This document shows, piece after piece, positions 1-8,866 of a DNA stretch of 15,640 bases. Each line of letters starts with the position of its first letter. Within the stretch, counting starts at the first letter, position 1. The notes under the pieces were generated by a model. That model worked only from the letters and a program-made list of their open reading frames with translations. It had not been told where the DNA came from and ran no database searches. The translations under genes were made by a program, and so were the position numbers. The DNA is from Tulasnella sp. 424 (Eukaryota; Basidiomycota; Agaricomycetes; Cantharellales; Tulasnellaceae): positions 1 to 15,640 of the forward strand of contig WSUB01000377.1 in the NCBI GenBank assembly GCA_019633425.1. Direction: 5' to 3'.

Positions 1-128
1 AAGTGGGAAGACTTGGCAAACAACTCAAGTAATTTTCTTAGCTGAGGAAATTGTGAGAAAGGTCCACCACCTCCAAGAATTTTATCACACTAAGTCACAT
101 GAGAAAATCATGATTTGCTAGGGGTGAA
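1..128 (+). repeat. Left terminal inverted repeat, 128 bp
   Basis: Positions 1-128 are the exact reverse complement of 15513-15640, with no mismatch. The match stops at 129, where an A faces the complement of a C. It begins AAGTGGGAAG and contains the motif TCACATGAGA at 95-104, which recurs internally. A pair of perfect 128-bp inverted repeats at the two ends of 15.6 kb is the signature of a TIR DNA transposon. Such repeats are where a transposase binds and cuts. Because they reach the window edges, I cannot tell whether they extend further, and no target-site duplication can be checked. Confidence 0.93.
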
Positions 129-334
129 AGTGTGGGATCCCATCCCGTGGATCGCAAATGCCACATCAACAGGTACACCCTTAATGGGTTCTGGAAGGAG
201 AAGTTTGAAACCTTGATGTGGATGAGAAGTGGGGAGCCTAGAATGGTAAAAGTAAGCGAGGACCTTCAAGACGGCATTGGGACATTATCAACTGGACCAG
301 GCAGAGGCTTTGTACATTTGGAAGGTGTTCCGCA

Positions 335-408
335 AACAGGCTTACCCGATACGCACCAAATGAGCATGCCAGGGGTGCTCTACTAGCTGAGCCATGAGGC
401 CCTAGCGA
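335..408 (-). other. tRNA-like D-arm / A-box, possible SINE head or tRNA relic
   Basis: Read on the minus strand from about 405, the sequence gives GGCCTCA, then TG, then a 4-bp D-stem GCTC, an 8-nt loop AGCTAGTA and the pairing GAGC (392-377). This is the usual tRNA layout and close to the RNA polymerase III A-box TRGCNNARYNGG, with one deviating base. The anticodon arm that should follow does not pair, and I find no convincing B-box, so it is not a functional tRNA. It could be the head of a tRNA-derived SINE, a decayed tRNA, or chance. Confidence 0.25.
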
Positions 409-1130
409 TCTGGCCTTAACATAAAGTAAACCAAGGCTTCAACTTGTGGTTACTAAAGGGGGGGCCAGTTGATGGGCGATCATGGCCCAGATCACACACA
501 GCTCCGATAACAGCAGGAAACCCCTGCATCCAGAGAACAATCAATGGCTCATAACAGATCATTTCCATGATCTCTTAGAACTTAGGGTCTCAAAGTGTAC
601 TGAAACTCAAGACAGGGGGATCAAAGCCCTGTGTGCTGAAAATTTTCGAACTGAGTCAAACCACTGCCTTTTGGACCTGTAGAGAGGCTTCAGTTGGCCC
701 TAGCAGATCCCAAACACCCATCTCCACAGGGAATGCGATGGAAAGAAGTTGCTATTGCAGAGAGGGCAGAGAGGGGATGGTGGTGAGAGGTGACTATGCT
801 GGGTGATCCCACACATCCCCCTTTGGGCTGCAAGCTGAAGGACTCCAATTAACAAAGAAATGTCATGAATGGAGCGGGACACACATAGCATTGGTGTGAT
901 TCGCGATTGAGCTGGGCATGTTCTTGAAGAGGTGATTTTGATATGAGCTGGTAAGGAAAAGCTGGTGAAGGTTGTCAAATGACAGTGTTCCCATAAAAGG
1001 GATAATCCCTGACTAAGGTCGTCCGTTGCTGTTCACCATAGACATGTACTCAGTGTTTCCAGGGAAAAAGATGATCCAAAATGAGTTAACCAAGTAAGTA
1101 CAGTTGCACCCCCAAATATGCATACACCCA

Positions 1131-1233
1131 GTTATGCATAACCCCTCATAATGCAGAGGATTTTCTGCTACCAAGTTGGTAGTCAGTAAAGTTTATATGT
1201 GTTATGCATAACCTCTCATCTTGCATAATGCAT
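1131..1233. repeat. Paired 12-bp palindromes GTTATGCATAAC, 70 bp apart
   Basis: The perfect 12-bp palindrome GTTATGCATAAC occurs at 1131-1142 and again at 1201-1212, each followed by a CYCTCAT-type sequence and an AATGCA. Further TATGCAT/GCATAATGCAT elements flank them at 1117-1124 and 1222-1232. Between them, TACCAA-G-TTGGTA (1169-1181) is another small palindrome. The arrangement could be a miniature inverted-repeat element or a protein-binding array. No gene is seen here. Confidence 0.55.
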
Positions 1234-1346
1234 AGCCCACTGGCCGATATTTCTTAGGAGCATGCATTACAGAAGGTGAAATGACCAAGGTTTTTGGGGC
1301 CCCATTTCAACACCAACTAGCTTCCACTAAGTAATCATCTTGAAGT

Positions 1347-2286
1347 TCATGTTAGAAACGTACCTGTGGGGCTGGTGGGTAGGGAGTCCGGCATGGCCTG
1401 ATGAATTTGCATGGCAGACAGGTGGATGTTGTTTGTCAACACACTGTCAAGGTTGCACATGCAGCAACCAACCTCAGTAAGCGGTATTGCACTCCACAAA
1501 AGGCCATGGCCGCCAATGCAGAGGGTGGTCTGGGGACTATAGACCCAGTACGGCTGACCGGGTGGCATGACACTGAAGCAGACAGTGAGCAAACACAAAC
1601 TTACTTCGTGTTAACAAAGAGAACGTACAGAGTGGTTTGGGGTACGAGTTCAACCACAGTCCATCAGGCAGCTCGTTCCTCCAAGTCCCAGTGGCCGGAA
1701 TGCTGCGCTTATAGCTTGTGATCAAACTGTGCATAGTGATCATACCCTACAATTCAGGGGGGCCTGTTCCAGTATTCAAGCGCAAAAAAGTCTTGCTCTT
1801 CCATTCTGTGGAAGCGATTATACCAATCTTGCAGTGTCGGATGCTCAGTCCATTCCAGAAGGAACCATAACTTGTATCCAGATTTGATGGTCACATGTGT
1901 CAGGAACCCTGTGGTGTCCTGGTGCATGAAGGTGTGGGAGAAGCTGTGGCCTAGAAAGCATCCAGGAGGGCAGCTGAATGAGGTTGGTGGGCAACAAGGT
2001 GTGGAGATTGATGACCTTTCAGATTGCGGTATGGTTGCTCTATAGCAAGCTAGAGGGAGGGGCACGACAAAACAGGGGGTATTAGGCAGAACAGCAGAGA
2101 ATGAAGCAGAGGAATTGGCATGCACTGGATCCAAGTGGGTTGGTGGTATCTGCCAAAGCCATTGAGATCCAGGAAATTATAGGTCACTGCAGGATCGTCC
2201 CAAGAGTCCCAAAAGGTCTGCATGGGCATGGCAAGAGTGCCAGGCCAGTGAGCAAGGTCTAGGTCGTGGAAAATGGTCAGTGCCAT
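1347..2286 (-). pseudogene. JmjC/cupin-like (HxD double-stranded beta-helix) gene remnant
   Basis: Three minus-strand open pieces line up in the order expected for the JmjC/cupin-like proteins that are abundant in agaricomycetes. First, 2286-2050 contains NFLDLNGFGRYHQP, resembling the family's leading NFLDLP-type motif. Second, 2134-1754 contains HQDTTGFLTHVTIKSGYKLW, with His at 1922-1924 and Asp at 1916-1918. That is the metal-binding HxD followed by the family's 'G-T-x-x-x-x-G-x-K-x-W' stretch. Third, 1598-1347 contains MPPGQPYWVYSP...CIGGHG, matching the family's 'RPxTPH-V-T-x-x-x-x-GGH' end. Tyr stands where the third metal ligand His is usual. Frames shift between pieces, so it cannot encode an intact protein. 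In active relatives the fold binds Fe(II) and 2-oxoglutarate; the substrate of this lineage is not known to me. Family assignment is from motif recall, not a search. Confidence 0.62.
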
Positions 2287-2759
2287 GCTAAAGACGTTGG
2301 TCTGAATGCTGACCTTTTACTTCCATGGCAGTGTTGGGTTGAATGGTAAGTGCTGCAACAGTTGCATTGTCGACGCTGCTCAAGATGCTGTTGAACGAGG
2401 TTGTGGCAGCATGAACGACAACAGGCTTCCCTGCTCCAAGAGCTCATTGTATAGTGGCGGACAATTGCTAATTGGTTACAAATGCTTCGTTGATGTGATG
2501 TTGTTGGAGATTCCTGAGACCAGGGTAGTGTGTGAAGGCCAAGGCAGTTTGGAGGAGGTAGGCTAATTGGGTATAGAACCACGTGCCGCACTGGGCAAAA
2601 ACTCAGGGTTCAGCCTCCTTGACAGTGAAAAGGCAGCATGTGACGTATGAGACCTGGGTGGAACGGAATGGGAACGTTTGCATTCAATCCCAGGGCAAAG
2701 ACAAGGAAGGAAGTCCCTCTAATGACCCCTGGGTCCGAGGAATGTTTTGGGCAGAATCC
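2287..2759. other. Intergenic or decayed sequence, no recognised gene
   Basis: Open frames occur on both strands (2306-2566 +, 2583-2873 +, 2591-2277 -), but no domain is recognisable. It may hold the upstream part of either the minus-strand JmjC-like gene or the plus-strand hAT remnant, but I cannot show this. Confidence 0.45.
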
Positions 2760-2778
2760 TGTGTGGCAGTAATATACT

Positions 2779-2901
2779 GTACACTGGGGTGGTCACTTTA
2801 CCCCAGTGTATGCCAGTGTACTTCATCTAAGTCAATGAATGACACACTAGTGACCACTGAACATGCAGTGTGATACAGTGTATAATGATGTGCTACACTG
2901 G
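2779..2901. repeat. CAGTGT-rich segment with an 11-bp hairpin
   Basis: TACACTGGGGT (2780-2790) pairs perfectly with ACCCCAGTGTA (2800-2810) across a 9-nt loop. CAGTGT or its complement ACACTG recurs six times in about 120 bp (2779, 2802, 2813, 2866, 2876, 2893 regions). hAT transposons commonly carry short, repeated transposase-binding motifs in their subterminal regions, and this array directly abuts the hAT transposase fragment. It also overlaps the first recognisable codons of that fragment, so part of the similarity could be coincidental. Confidence 0.5.
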
Positions 2902-3181
2902 TGGATGGTTGGTAACATCTCTTTTCATCTAAGTGACTTCTATTTACTCACCAACATCTCGCAGAAACATGAAAGTACATTTCCTATCCTTGCTCAAATG
3001 GCTTGCAATATTTTAGCCATTCCTGGGGTTAGCATTTCTGTTGAAGGTTTGTTCTCAGTGTGCCAGTATGTTAGTACTGAAGCGATGTTTGATGACAGCG
3101 AACACAACCCACATGACAATCTGTGCTAAGGAATGGCTAATGGAAGGTCTTGGTGATGAGATTGTATCCCTTGCAAGCTAA
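2884..3181 (+). pseudogene. hAT-family transposase C-terminus (dimerisation region), broken
   Basis: The translation shows DVLHWW, then FPILAQMACNILAIPGVSIS, then VEGLFS. This is the highly conserved C-terminal hAT dimerisation block (usual form: WW, FP-L-x-x-M-A-x-D-x-L-A-I-P, V-E-R-x-F-S). After about 3105 the frame shifts by one, and CAKEWLMEGLGDEI follows, matching the family's closing 'CAKxWLxxG' segment, with a stop at 3179-3181. Between DVLHWW and FPIL lies a stretch starting GTAACA at 2912 and ending CAG at 2964. It looks like a 53-bp intron, although removing it leaves a frameshift. The N-terminal zinc finger and RNase H-like catalytic core are absent, so it is a dead fragment. Confidence 0.82.
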
Positions 3182-3337
3182 GACGAAGACCAGATCACCT
3201 GTAATCTAATATATTGTGATACCTTCCAATAAATTACATTACATTAAAAATATATTACGCCCCCAAGAATATTATTTGCAGCTGACTAATTAAAAATATG
3301 TCGTGAAATCTAATGAATCGTATTTGAGCAGGCCTAG
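3182..3337 (+). mobile_element. AT-rich 3' end and TIR-like terminus of the nested hAT element
   Basis: Downstream of the hAT stop the sequence becomes AT-rich and ends with CGTATTTGAGCAGGCCTAG at 3319-3337. Its reverse complement, CTAGGCCTGCTCAAATACG, resembles many hAT TIRs of the CAGGGCTGCTCAAAT type. I could not find the matching left TIR or an 8-bp target-site duplication, so the boundary is tentative. Confidence 0.45.
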
Positions 3338-3420
3338 TGGCAGGTGATCGAGTTGACTCCAGGCATGACTCTGTGAGTCTGGTCCATGTCTTGTCATCCC
3401 TTCAACTCCACAGTCCTGAC

Positions 3421-3643
3421 TCTGAGCCTTGTAGTATTGTGCCCTCAGTCCAGCCACACTGGGACTACAACTGCAAAACAATGATCTCATCTGGGAAGCA
3501 ATCCCCTTGACCGAAGTGAGGTGTTGCATGCGTAACCTGGGTATTGTATTGAAAAATGACACCTACCATTCTCCTGGCAAATACACAACTCCATGGCTGG
3601 CAGTCTCACTGAGAATCCAAATGGTATGTTGTAGAACTCGATA
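3421..3643 (+). pseudogene. Second JmjC/cupin-like gene fragment (C-terminus), opposite strand
   Basis: In plus-strand frames this region repeats the C-terminal part of the 1347-2286 minus-strand gene. CSIVPSVQPHWDY (about 3429-3467) parallels CFSVMPPGQPYWVY. AIPLTEVRCCMRNL (about 3498-3539) parallels AIPLTEVGCCMCNL. The DNA is also visibly related, with about 20 bp missing between the two blocks and a frame change there. Here the third metal ligand position is His (3457-3459), as expected for the family, whereas the other copy has Tyr. Its upstream half would lie where the hAT remnant now sits, so the hAT insertion or a deletion probably removed it. It ends at a stop near 3641-3643. Confidence 0.62.
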
Positions 3644-4092
3644 AAAGCGCACCAGGGTTCCCTAACGCTCTAACCTTTCAGTGGCACATAGTTGATTTAG
3701 AAGAACTGATGATGAGCTCCACTTGTTGACTTGACTTGTCCTTTGTTATGCAAATTATCACCAGCGTGGTACCGATGTGTGTTTTCCACAACCTCCTGCT
3801 TCTCCCATTCAAGATTGTGAAAAAATTAAAATGGAAACTTACTCTGCTGCATTGATTATCCAGCTTCCCCATACCATAAAAGGGTGACCCCAGAGGATTT
3901 CAGCTGGGCATCCACAACACTTTGTCTCTGTCAGGTTAGTCAATTATTTTTCTGTCTTACCCTCCTAATTATCTATTTAATCACTGTGCCTAAATTTCCT
4001 CCACAACTTTGGTTGCTCAAGGCCTGCCATGCTTGTGTTCCTCCACCAATCCATCCTGTTGTCATTCAGTACTTTAAGAGAGGACTGGTATT

Positions 4093-4116
4093 GTGATTTC
4101 CTGCGTGATTTCCTGT
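4093..4116. repeat. 12-bp tandem duplication
   Basis: GTGATTTCCTGC (4093-4104) is followed directly by GTGATTTCCTGT (4105-4116), one base different. A small replication-slippage type repeat. Confidence 0.8.
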
Positions 4117-4441
4117 GTGGTTGAATGTCAACTTCCTGGCTCAAATGAAGAGGTCTTTGGAGAGTTGAGGCATCACTGATGGTACAAATTCACCATGATT
4201 CCACAGATTCCAGTTCTCATCCCAGCATGAGCCAACTCAGTACGTGTTGCCAGTCCCTCAGTGCTGCCTTTTTGTGCCTCACCTTTTTTCCTAATCAAGT
4301 TGGACCAATCAGCTCCAGTATCCAGCTTGTTAGAAGCCTGCAGTCAGGCTCTATATACACTATTAGTCAAGAACAGTCCAAAGACAACATCCTGCACCTC
4401 TTGCCAATTTTGCCTGACCTTAAGTTTACCCAGAGATGCTC

Positions 4442-4490
4442 CTGTTTGATTGCCAAGGTTCTCTGCTTCTGTTTGATAGCCAGGGTTCAC
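4442..4490. repeat. 27-bp imperfect tandem repeat
   Basis: CTGTTTGATTGCCAAGGTTC starting at 4442 recurs as CTGTTTGATAGCCAGGGTTC starting at 4469, a period of 27 bp. The core GATTGCCAAGGTTC appears once more at 5011-5024. Confidence 0.75.
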
Positions 4491-6248
4491 ATCCTATCTG
4501 TCTTGGGACTATCCCTTATGTGCAGATCTCAGTTGCTAGGGATTGAAACACTATCTCAACCTTGGGTCTGATCAGGGTTGCAAGCCAAAATTGGGAAGTC
4601 GAATCATGCTGTCATGAATTGACAGACAAATTGTCAAGCTGATCATGAGGACCCACACTCCTTACCAGCTTAGTACAATGTATTGAACTCATAGTTCTCA
4701 ATCTCTGCATGAATTATTCCTGTTCCTAGTAAGGGATGTTTTCTACTTGTTCTTCCCCTAATCTTCATCTAGGTCCTACATAGTCCTGATGTTTGCAGAT
4801 GATTAATGGCAAAGTGCAGACTTTGTAGTCTGGCTCATGAAATCCACCTTGCTGTCCTGCCTAATCCAGGTGGTCTGAGGAGACACTTTTGCTTTGGTTG
4901 TTCTTATCAGAAGGTTTGGGATGCACTGAAACTCAGCTTTGACCCTTCCATCTTCCTTTAGTCTCAAGATTTGGCATTCAATAAGTCAGAGACATATTGA
5001 TGCAGCATCTGATTGCCAAGGTTCAAGACAAAGGTCCTCCATATTCAAGGGCCCCCTAGAACTGGATGTTTGAGTGAGTCCTCCTTCACTCAATTATCCT
5101 ACAAAGTGCACCCTTGGCTCACCTAGCAGCTGACCAGTCCAGCTTGCCCTTCATAACCATGACCAATGTCTACGGGAGAACAACTGTATCATACTTGCCC
5201 ATGCATTACCATGCTGGATGCATGGGGTACGACATATGACATTCTGAGTGTTTCGTGAAAATTTGTGTGTTGCCTATTGTTTCATCTCCCTGTTGGTTTC
5301 CCAATTTAAGGAACAGGTGGCTGGGGCTCATGTGCCTTGAGAACAGAGCAGTGACAAGAAAAAGATGAGAGATATCTGGAGAGTAATGCTCTCTCCCTAT
5401 TTGCAAGGCAACATAGGCTACAGCAGTCACCTAAGAAGGCAGACCTTGCTTACATAAGGCGCTTAAGTTTGGTGTTGACGGAGTTAATGATAGGCACACT
5501 TATATACTGAATTGTTACATAAGCCAGTTAAGTGTGACAGACCAGTGAATCCAGTAGCTGAATCTCTTATGTGTGCTTTTGTCTTCTTTTGGTGACATGA
5601 TGTCAGTCACTGAGTCGGCAGTGTTAAGCTGTGTTGTTGTTTCAACCCTTAAGGGGACAAAAAAGTTTCAAAAAAAGTTCTTCTGTTGTACCGTTGCCTT
5701 GGAATTTTAACTTCACTTCTTGATTAGGATTAGATCCAGTGTTTGTCTTCTACACCCAGTATTACGCTGGCGCGTGAGCCTCTGGAACGTGGGATAGATA
5801 TGCCATGTCCCATTGTTTCGGATCCATTATAAGAGTCTACAGGGCTGATGAGTTGCTGAGAGCAATGAAAGGTCCCCCTTCCTCTGTTATGTACAGAGGC
5901 ACCTCCTCTTGACTCTACATCACAACCCATCCCCCCTCCCCCATTGCTCTGCTCACAAGGGTCAACGGACACTCCCTCTTTCGCACCCTTCATCTCGTTT
6001 TGTTTGCAAGCTTGCTCAATTTTGACTGGGGTGCTCAGTCGCTTGGTCCGTCATAATAACCTAAGCATAACCTAACCTGGCTAATGCAGACCCCATAGAG
6101 ACTTTACAAAAAGTTTGAAGAGGTATTTGCAAAGGAGCTGGAGGAGTGACCTGTGCTAGATTGAGGCCCTCTCTGCTTTGCGATTGCTATCAAATATGGG
6201 TCCTTGGCCAAGCTTGACGTTGATTCTGGGGCTCTGAATGCTCACAAG

Positions 6249-6803
6249 TCATTCTAGGGGCTGCTGGTCCCTTTGAAGGTGGAAACCTAAGAATTCCACA
6301 AGGTAATGTCTCAACAACTCTTCCATCAGGAGGAATGATGGCGTAATGGTCAGGAAGCAACAAACAGGATCAGGGATGGGCTCACTTCCATTGTCCCTCA
6401 CTGCTTCTGCACATTTGTGGTAGATGGTGCAGCTGTTGCAGAGAGTGCAGTCCGTGAATAAGAGTTGGCTGTCAAAGTTGGCTTGGAAATTAGTGGGCAC
6501 ATTGTGAAGTTAACTGATAGGGAAAGCAAACTCAAAAGCTGTTGGCAAGACCAGTTAGCAGCAAAGTCACATGAGAAAAAAAGGAATATAAGAGGGTCCC
6601 ACCATTTTCTCAACTGGATAAGTGCTGCCTCTAGATTCTAAAGTATCTTTGTGTAGTTCATATGGAGAATGTTTGTGTACAGCTTTGTGTTGCAATTGGT
6701 GCACAGTGTAGTGATAACAATGTAGGCAGCAGAAAAAGGTGCAGATATGGACTAGTCTGTACAGGAGGAATGCCCATCCATTTTCAAGGTTGCTGCCTGT
6801 CAC
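6249..6803 (-). other. Cluster of minus-strand open frames, unidentified
   Basis: Three overlapping minus-strand open frames (6803-6567, 6613-6398, 6500-6249) run in succession, which could reflect one frame-shifted or spliced gene. The last contains a Cys/His-rich string, CTLCNSCTIYHKC, that could suggest a zinc-binding segment, but spacing and context do not fit a family I can name. It lies downstream (on the same strand) of the kinase-like remnant but 1 kb away. Confidence 0.25.
6564..6579 (+). repeat. Internal 16-bp copy of a TIR segment
   Basis: AAGTCACATGAGAAAA here is identical to positions 92-107 of the left TIR and in the same orientation. A 16-bp exact match is unlikely by chance in 15 kb. 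It may be a transposase-binding motif or a trace of an older terminus. Confidence 0.7.
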
Positions 6804-7884
6804 TTTGAGAGATGATACATCCTATGCTACACCACCCATAAGTGAGGGATCATAGACTGCAAGTTGAACAAGTTCACATTCCTTACTTTTACAAATAATG
6901 GCTTGAAGAAGGGGAGGTGTTGAGTGCACCCAGTGCAGAGTTTCTAAAGACAGTCAGGTCAAGTGATCATTCATTTTTGTGTTGTGCAACCTTTCTATTT
7001 GCATTGTGAAATCGCAACATTCCTGCATCCCTGTTCTGCTTGGCTCGGTTCCAGGACTAGTGGCTCAGAAGTGCAGTCTCAAGATCTGGCTGTATTCCGC
7101 CATTCACCCTTGACTGCAGCATTCTTAAATTGCCATTCATTTACCTTTTAAGCATCAATTGACCTCATCCAAAATAGGGAATTTGACCATTTCATGCAAT
7201 TCTCCACTCAGTAACAGTACCCTATAAACATGCTGGGGAAGTCATCACAACTATGCAATAACTCTGGTTTTGTTCCAGGCTCTGTGGTTTGTGCTTGTGG
7301 CTCTACACATAGTTCTGAGCTTTCAAGTCAGACCTTAAGAACAGTTGCAGGAGCACATGCAAAGGTTTTACATTCTGAGACAGATCAGTTACTGCAAGAG
7401 GATACAGGTTTTAGACATAAAGAGGCTGAGTTCAGGGAGAGGTACAGAGTAATCAGGTGCAAACAGAGCAGAAAACAGGGAATGGGTATGGGCTTGTTCA
7501 TATTGGGATGACAGGATTGAAGCGAACATACCCTTACCAGTTATTTAGCCTTTCCTTTACCTGACTAATGAATGAACAACAACCTCAAGGTGCTGACTGA
7601 TGAATTAATAAAAGCCTCAAGGTACTGATGCATTGACACTTTGTTCAGGTGAGCACTGAGTCCCATAGTTTCAATAATGGTCCCCTCTAAGGATGTCACT
7701 TTCTGACAGGATTGTGGAACCTTGATGCACCAACAAGCAAGAAGTATCTGCACCTATCACTAGATTTAGACCAGGCTTAACCCCAAGAGAAGCGTCTACA
7801 AAGGCTTGCAAGAGAGTGGAGGAAGGTTACCCTGTGGCCAATGATTGATTTTGCCCCTGCCAAAGCTCAAGGGAAAGCTCCACT
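6804..7884. other. Stretch without a recognised gene
   Basis: A plus-strand open frame at 7230-7511 and a minus-strand frame at 7753-7565 match nothing I know. An imperfect direct repeat based on CCTCAAGGT-GCTGA is present at about 7583-7600 and 7613-7630. Confidence 0.45.
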
Positions 7885-7906
7885 TCACCACGCAGCTTGC
7901 TTTGTA

Positions 7907-8097
7907 CTAGGTATAATATGTATCAGTGACTTTGTGCATAGAGTTTGACCATATTCCAGATTAGTATACATACCTTGCACTTGGTCAAGAACATGTTCAC
8001 TTACTAACCAAAAGGAACCACCAGTAATTAAAACTTCAACCAGTGGAGGTAATTCAATGAAGCCCTCCCAAATCTGGAGAGGTTTAGTGGAAAGGAT
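7907..8097 (-). pseudogene. Exon-like open stretch with a GTATGT donor, possible kinase gene part
   Basis: From 8097 downward a minus-strand frame without an ATG reads through IELPPLVEVLITGGSFWLVS and then EHVLDQVQ. It remains open to a TGA at 7887-7885. Within it, at 7973, is a canonical donor GTATGT closely followed by TACTAAT, a canonical branch site. A fitting acceptor (CCTAG) lies at 7907, giving a 67-bp intron. The 'FWLVSEHV' string recalls a kinase hinge (LVxEY), but it lies downstream of the catalytic loop, so gene order would be wrong for a single kinase. I treat it as an exon of uncertain identity. Confidence 0.35.
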
Positions 8098-8148
8098 TCA
8101 AGGATGCCTATGACAGTAATTTGAGCACTTACAACCTACAAACAAGGG

Positions 8149-8418
8149 CTAATTATTTTGATCCAAAGTGTCACTTGGATATCTCTTATAGTGGAGTGAG
8201 TGGTTGTCCATGCAGCAGGGCAAGGCAGACTTCAGACTAATCACCCGGTCCAAAACAGGTTGTTTGTTCAGTCTAGCTAGCCCTAGATCTCGCAGCAAAG
8301 CGTCCACTTTGCTGACTCCTTTGGTGTGAATTAACACATTGGATGCCTTCAAGTCACAATGTGATGAATAATGTGCTGTTGATTTTTGACAAGGATGTTG
8401 GAGTAGGTTCAAACACAC
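8149..8418 (-). pseudogene. Protein kinase catalytic-loop fragment
   Basis: This minus-strand frame contains HCDLKASNVLI (His at 8361-8359). That is the kinase catalytic loop HxDLKxxN with catalytic Asp, Lys and the Mg-binding Asn all present. It is followed by DLGLARL (Asp at 8289-8287), corresponding to DFGLAR with Leu for Phe. The spacing from His to the DxG Asp is 24 residues, slightly longer than the usual 20 or so. The ATP-binding N-lobe (glycine loop, VAIK lysine) and the APE motif are not visible in this frame, so the kinase is incomplete. An active kinase would phosphorylate Ser/Thr or Tyr in cytosolic targets; this piece cannot. It is probably a captured host gene fragment. Confidence 0.68.
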
Positions 8419-8545
8419 ATAAGGAAGGCAGTAGAAAGCAAGTAGAACATACTGAGCAGTGCTTGAGACTTGAGCAGTTCTGCAGTTTGATCCATATTAA
8501 TGGCTTCTTGCATGACAGGGCCATTAAGACTTACAGGATTTATTG

Positions 8546-8866
8546 TCATCTATAGGTTTGGTGGACATATGGCTGCTGCAGTGCCCACATCTGTGGACAA
8601 TACACAGCTTGCACATAATCCATGTAATCAGAACCCAGAACCTTGCCATACATTGAAGATATGTTTTTGAGTAAAACCTTGACTGCCTGACAGCTGATTA
8701 GCTTCACTGCTCTTCCCTCTTCTTCTGCCCTTTTTGAATAGTGCACTGAGATGAATGACAGAAGGTGCCTGTCATGGTCAAAGTTGTGGCATGCCATATG
8801 AGCCCTGACCAATTTGAGGGCTTCTATCTTTTGGTTGATCTCAATGCTGATAAAAGCAAAAAATAT
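8546..8866 (-). pseudogene. Open stretch directly upstream of the kinase fragment
   Basis: A frame open from 8866 to 8546 (about 106 codons, no ATG at its start) reads as plausible protein, with charged, helix-like stretches such as EINQKIEALKLVRAHMACHN and HYSKRAEEEGRAVKLIS. It lies on the same strand, about 130 bp before the kinase catalytic-loop frame. It may be the upstream exon of the same gene, but I see no glycine loop or VAIK lysine, so its identity is open. Confidence 0.35.

Larger units (their letters stand above)
129..1346. other. Left subterminal region, no recognised gene
   Basis: Short open frames occur on both strands (132-386 +, 482-682 +, 700-978 -), but none resembles a known domain, and their composition looks non-coding. 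A 10-bp palindrome TGGGATCCCA lies at 133-142, just inside the TIR. The tRNA-like D-arm and the paired palindromes are listed separately. The start of a transposase would be expected here if the element were read rightward, but I see none. Confidence 0.6.
3644..6248. other. Long stretch without a recognisable gene
   Basis: Open frames up to 130 codons exist (for example 4179-4571 +, 5993-5730 -), but they are compositionally biased and match no family I know. A possible plus-strand exon end occurs at 3935 (CAG followed by GTTAGT). Small direct repeats are listed separately. The sequence reads as relic transposon or captured DNA too decayed to identify. Confidence 0.5.

Noticed and set aside
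1401..1721. 106-codon plus-strand open frame
   Set aside because: It overlaps the minus-strand JmjC-like C-terminus, where the recognisable motifs lie; it has no motif of its own.
1754..2134. TET/JBP-type dioxygenase instead of JmjC/cupin-like
   Set aside because: TET/JBP genes are known companions of KDZ transposons and also carry HxD. However, the residues after HQD and the GGH-type C-terminal block fit the agaricomycete JmjC/cupin-like proteins better, and no TET-specific block is seen.
3290..3562. 90-codon minus-strand open frame
   Set aside because: It is antisense to the second JmjC-like fragment and runs through the hAT terminus, so it is a chance frame.
4179..4571. 130-codon plus-strand open frame, the longest in the window
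   Set aside because: Ser/Leu/Cys-rich, it contains a 27-bp nucleotide tandem repeat and has no recognisable domain or splice context; likely a chance frame.
6249..6500. Zinc-finger protein based on CTLCNSCTIYHKC
   Set aside because: Cys/His spacing matches no named finger, and only one such cluster is present in a broken frame.
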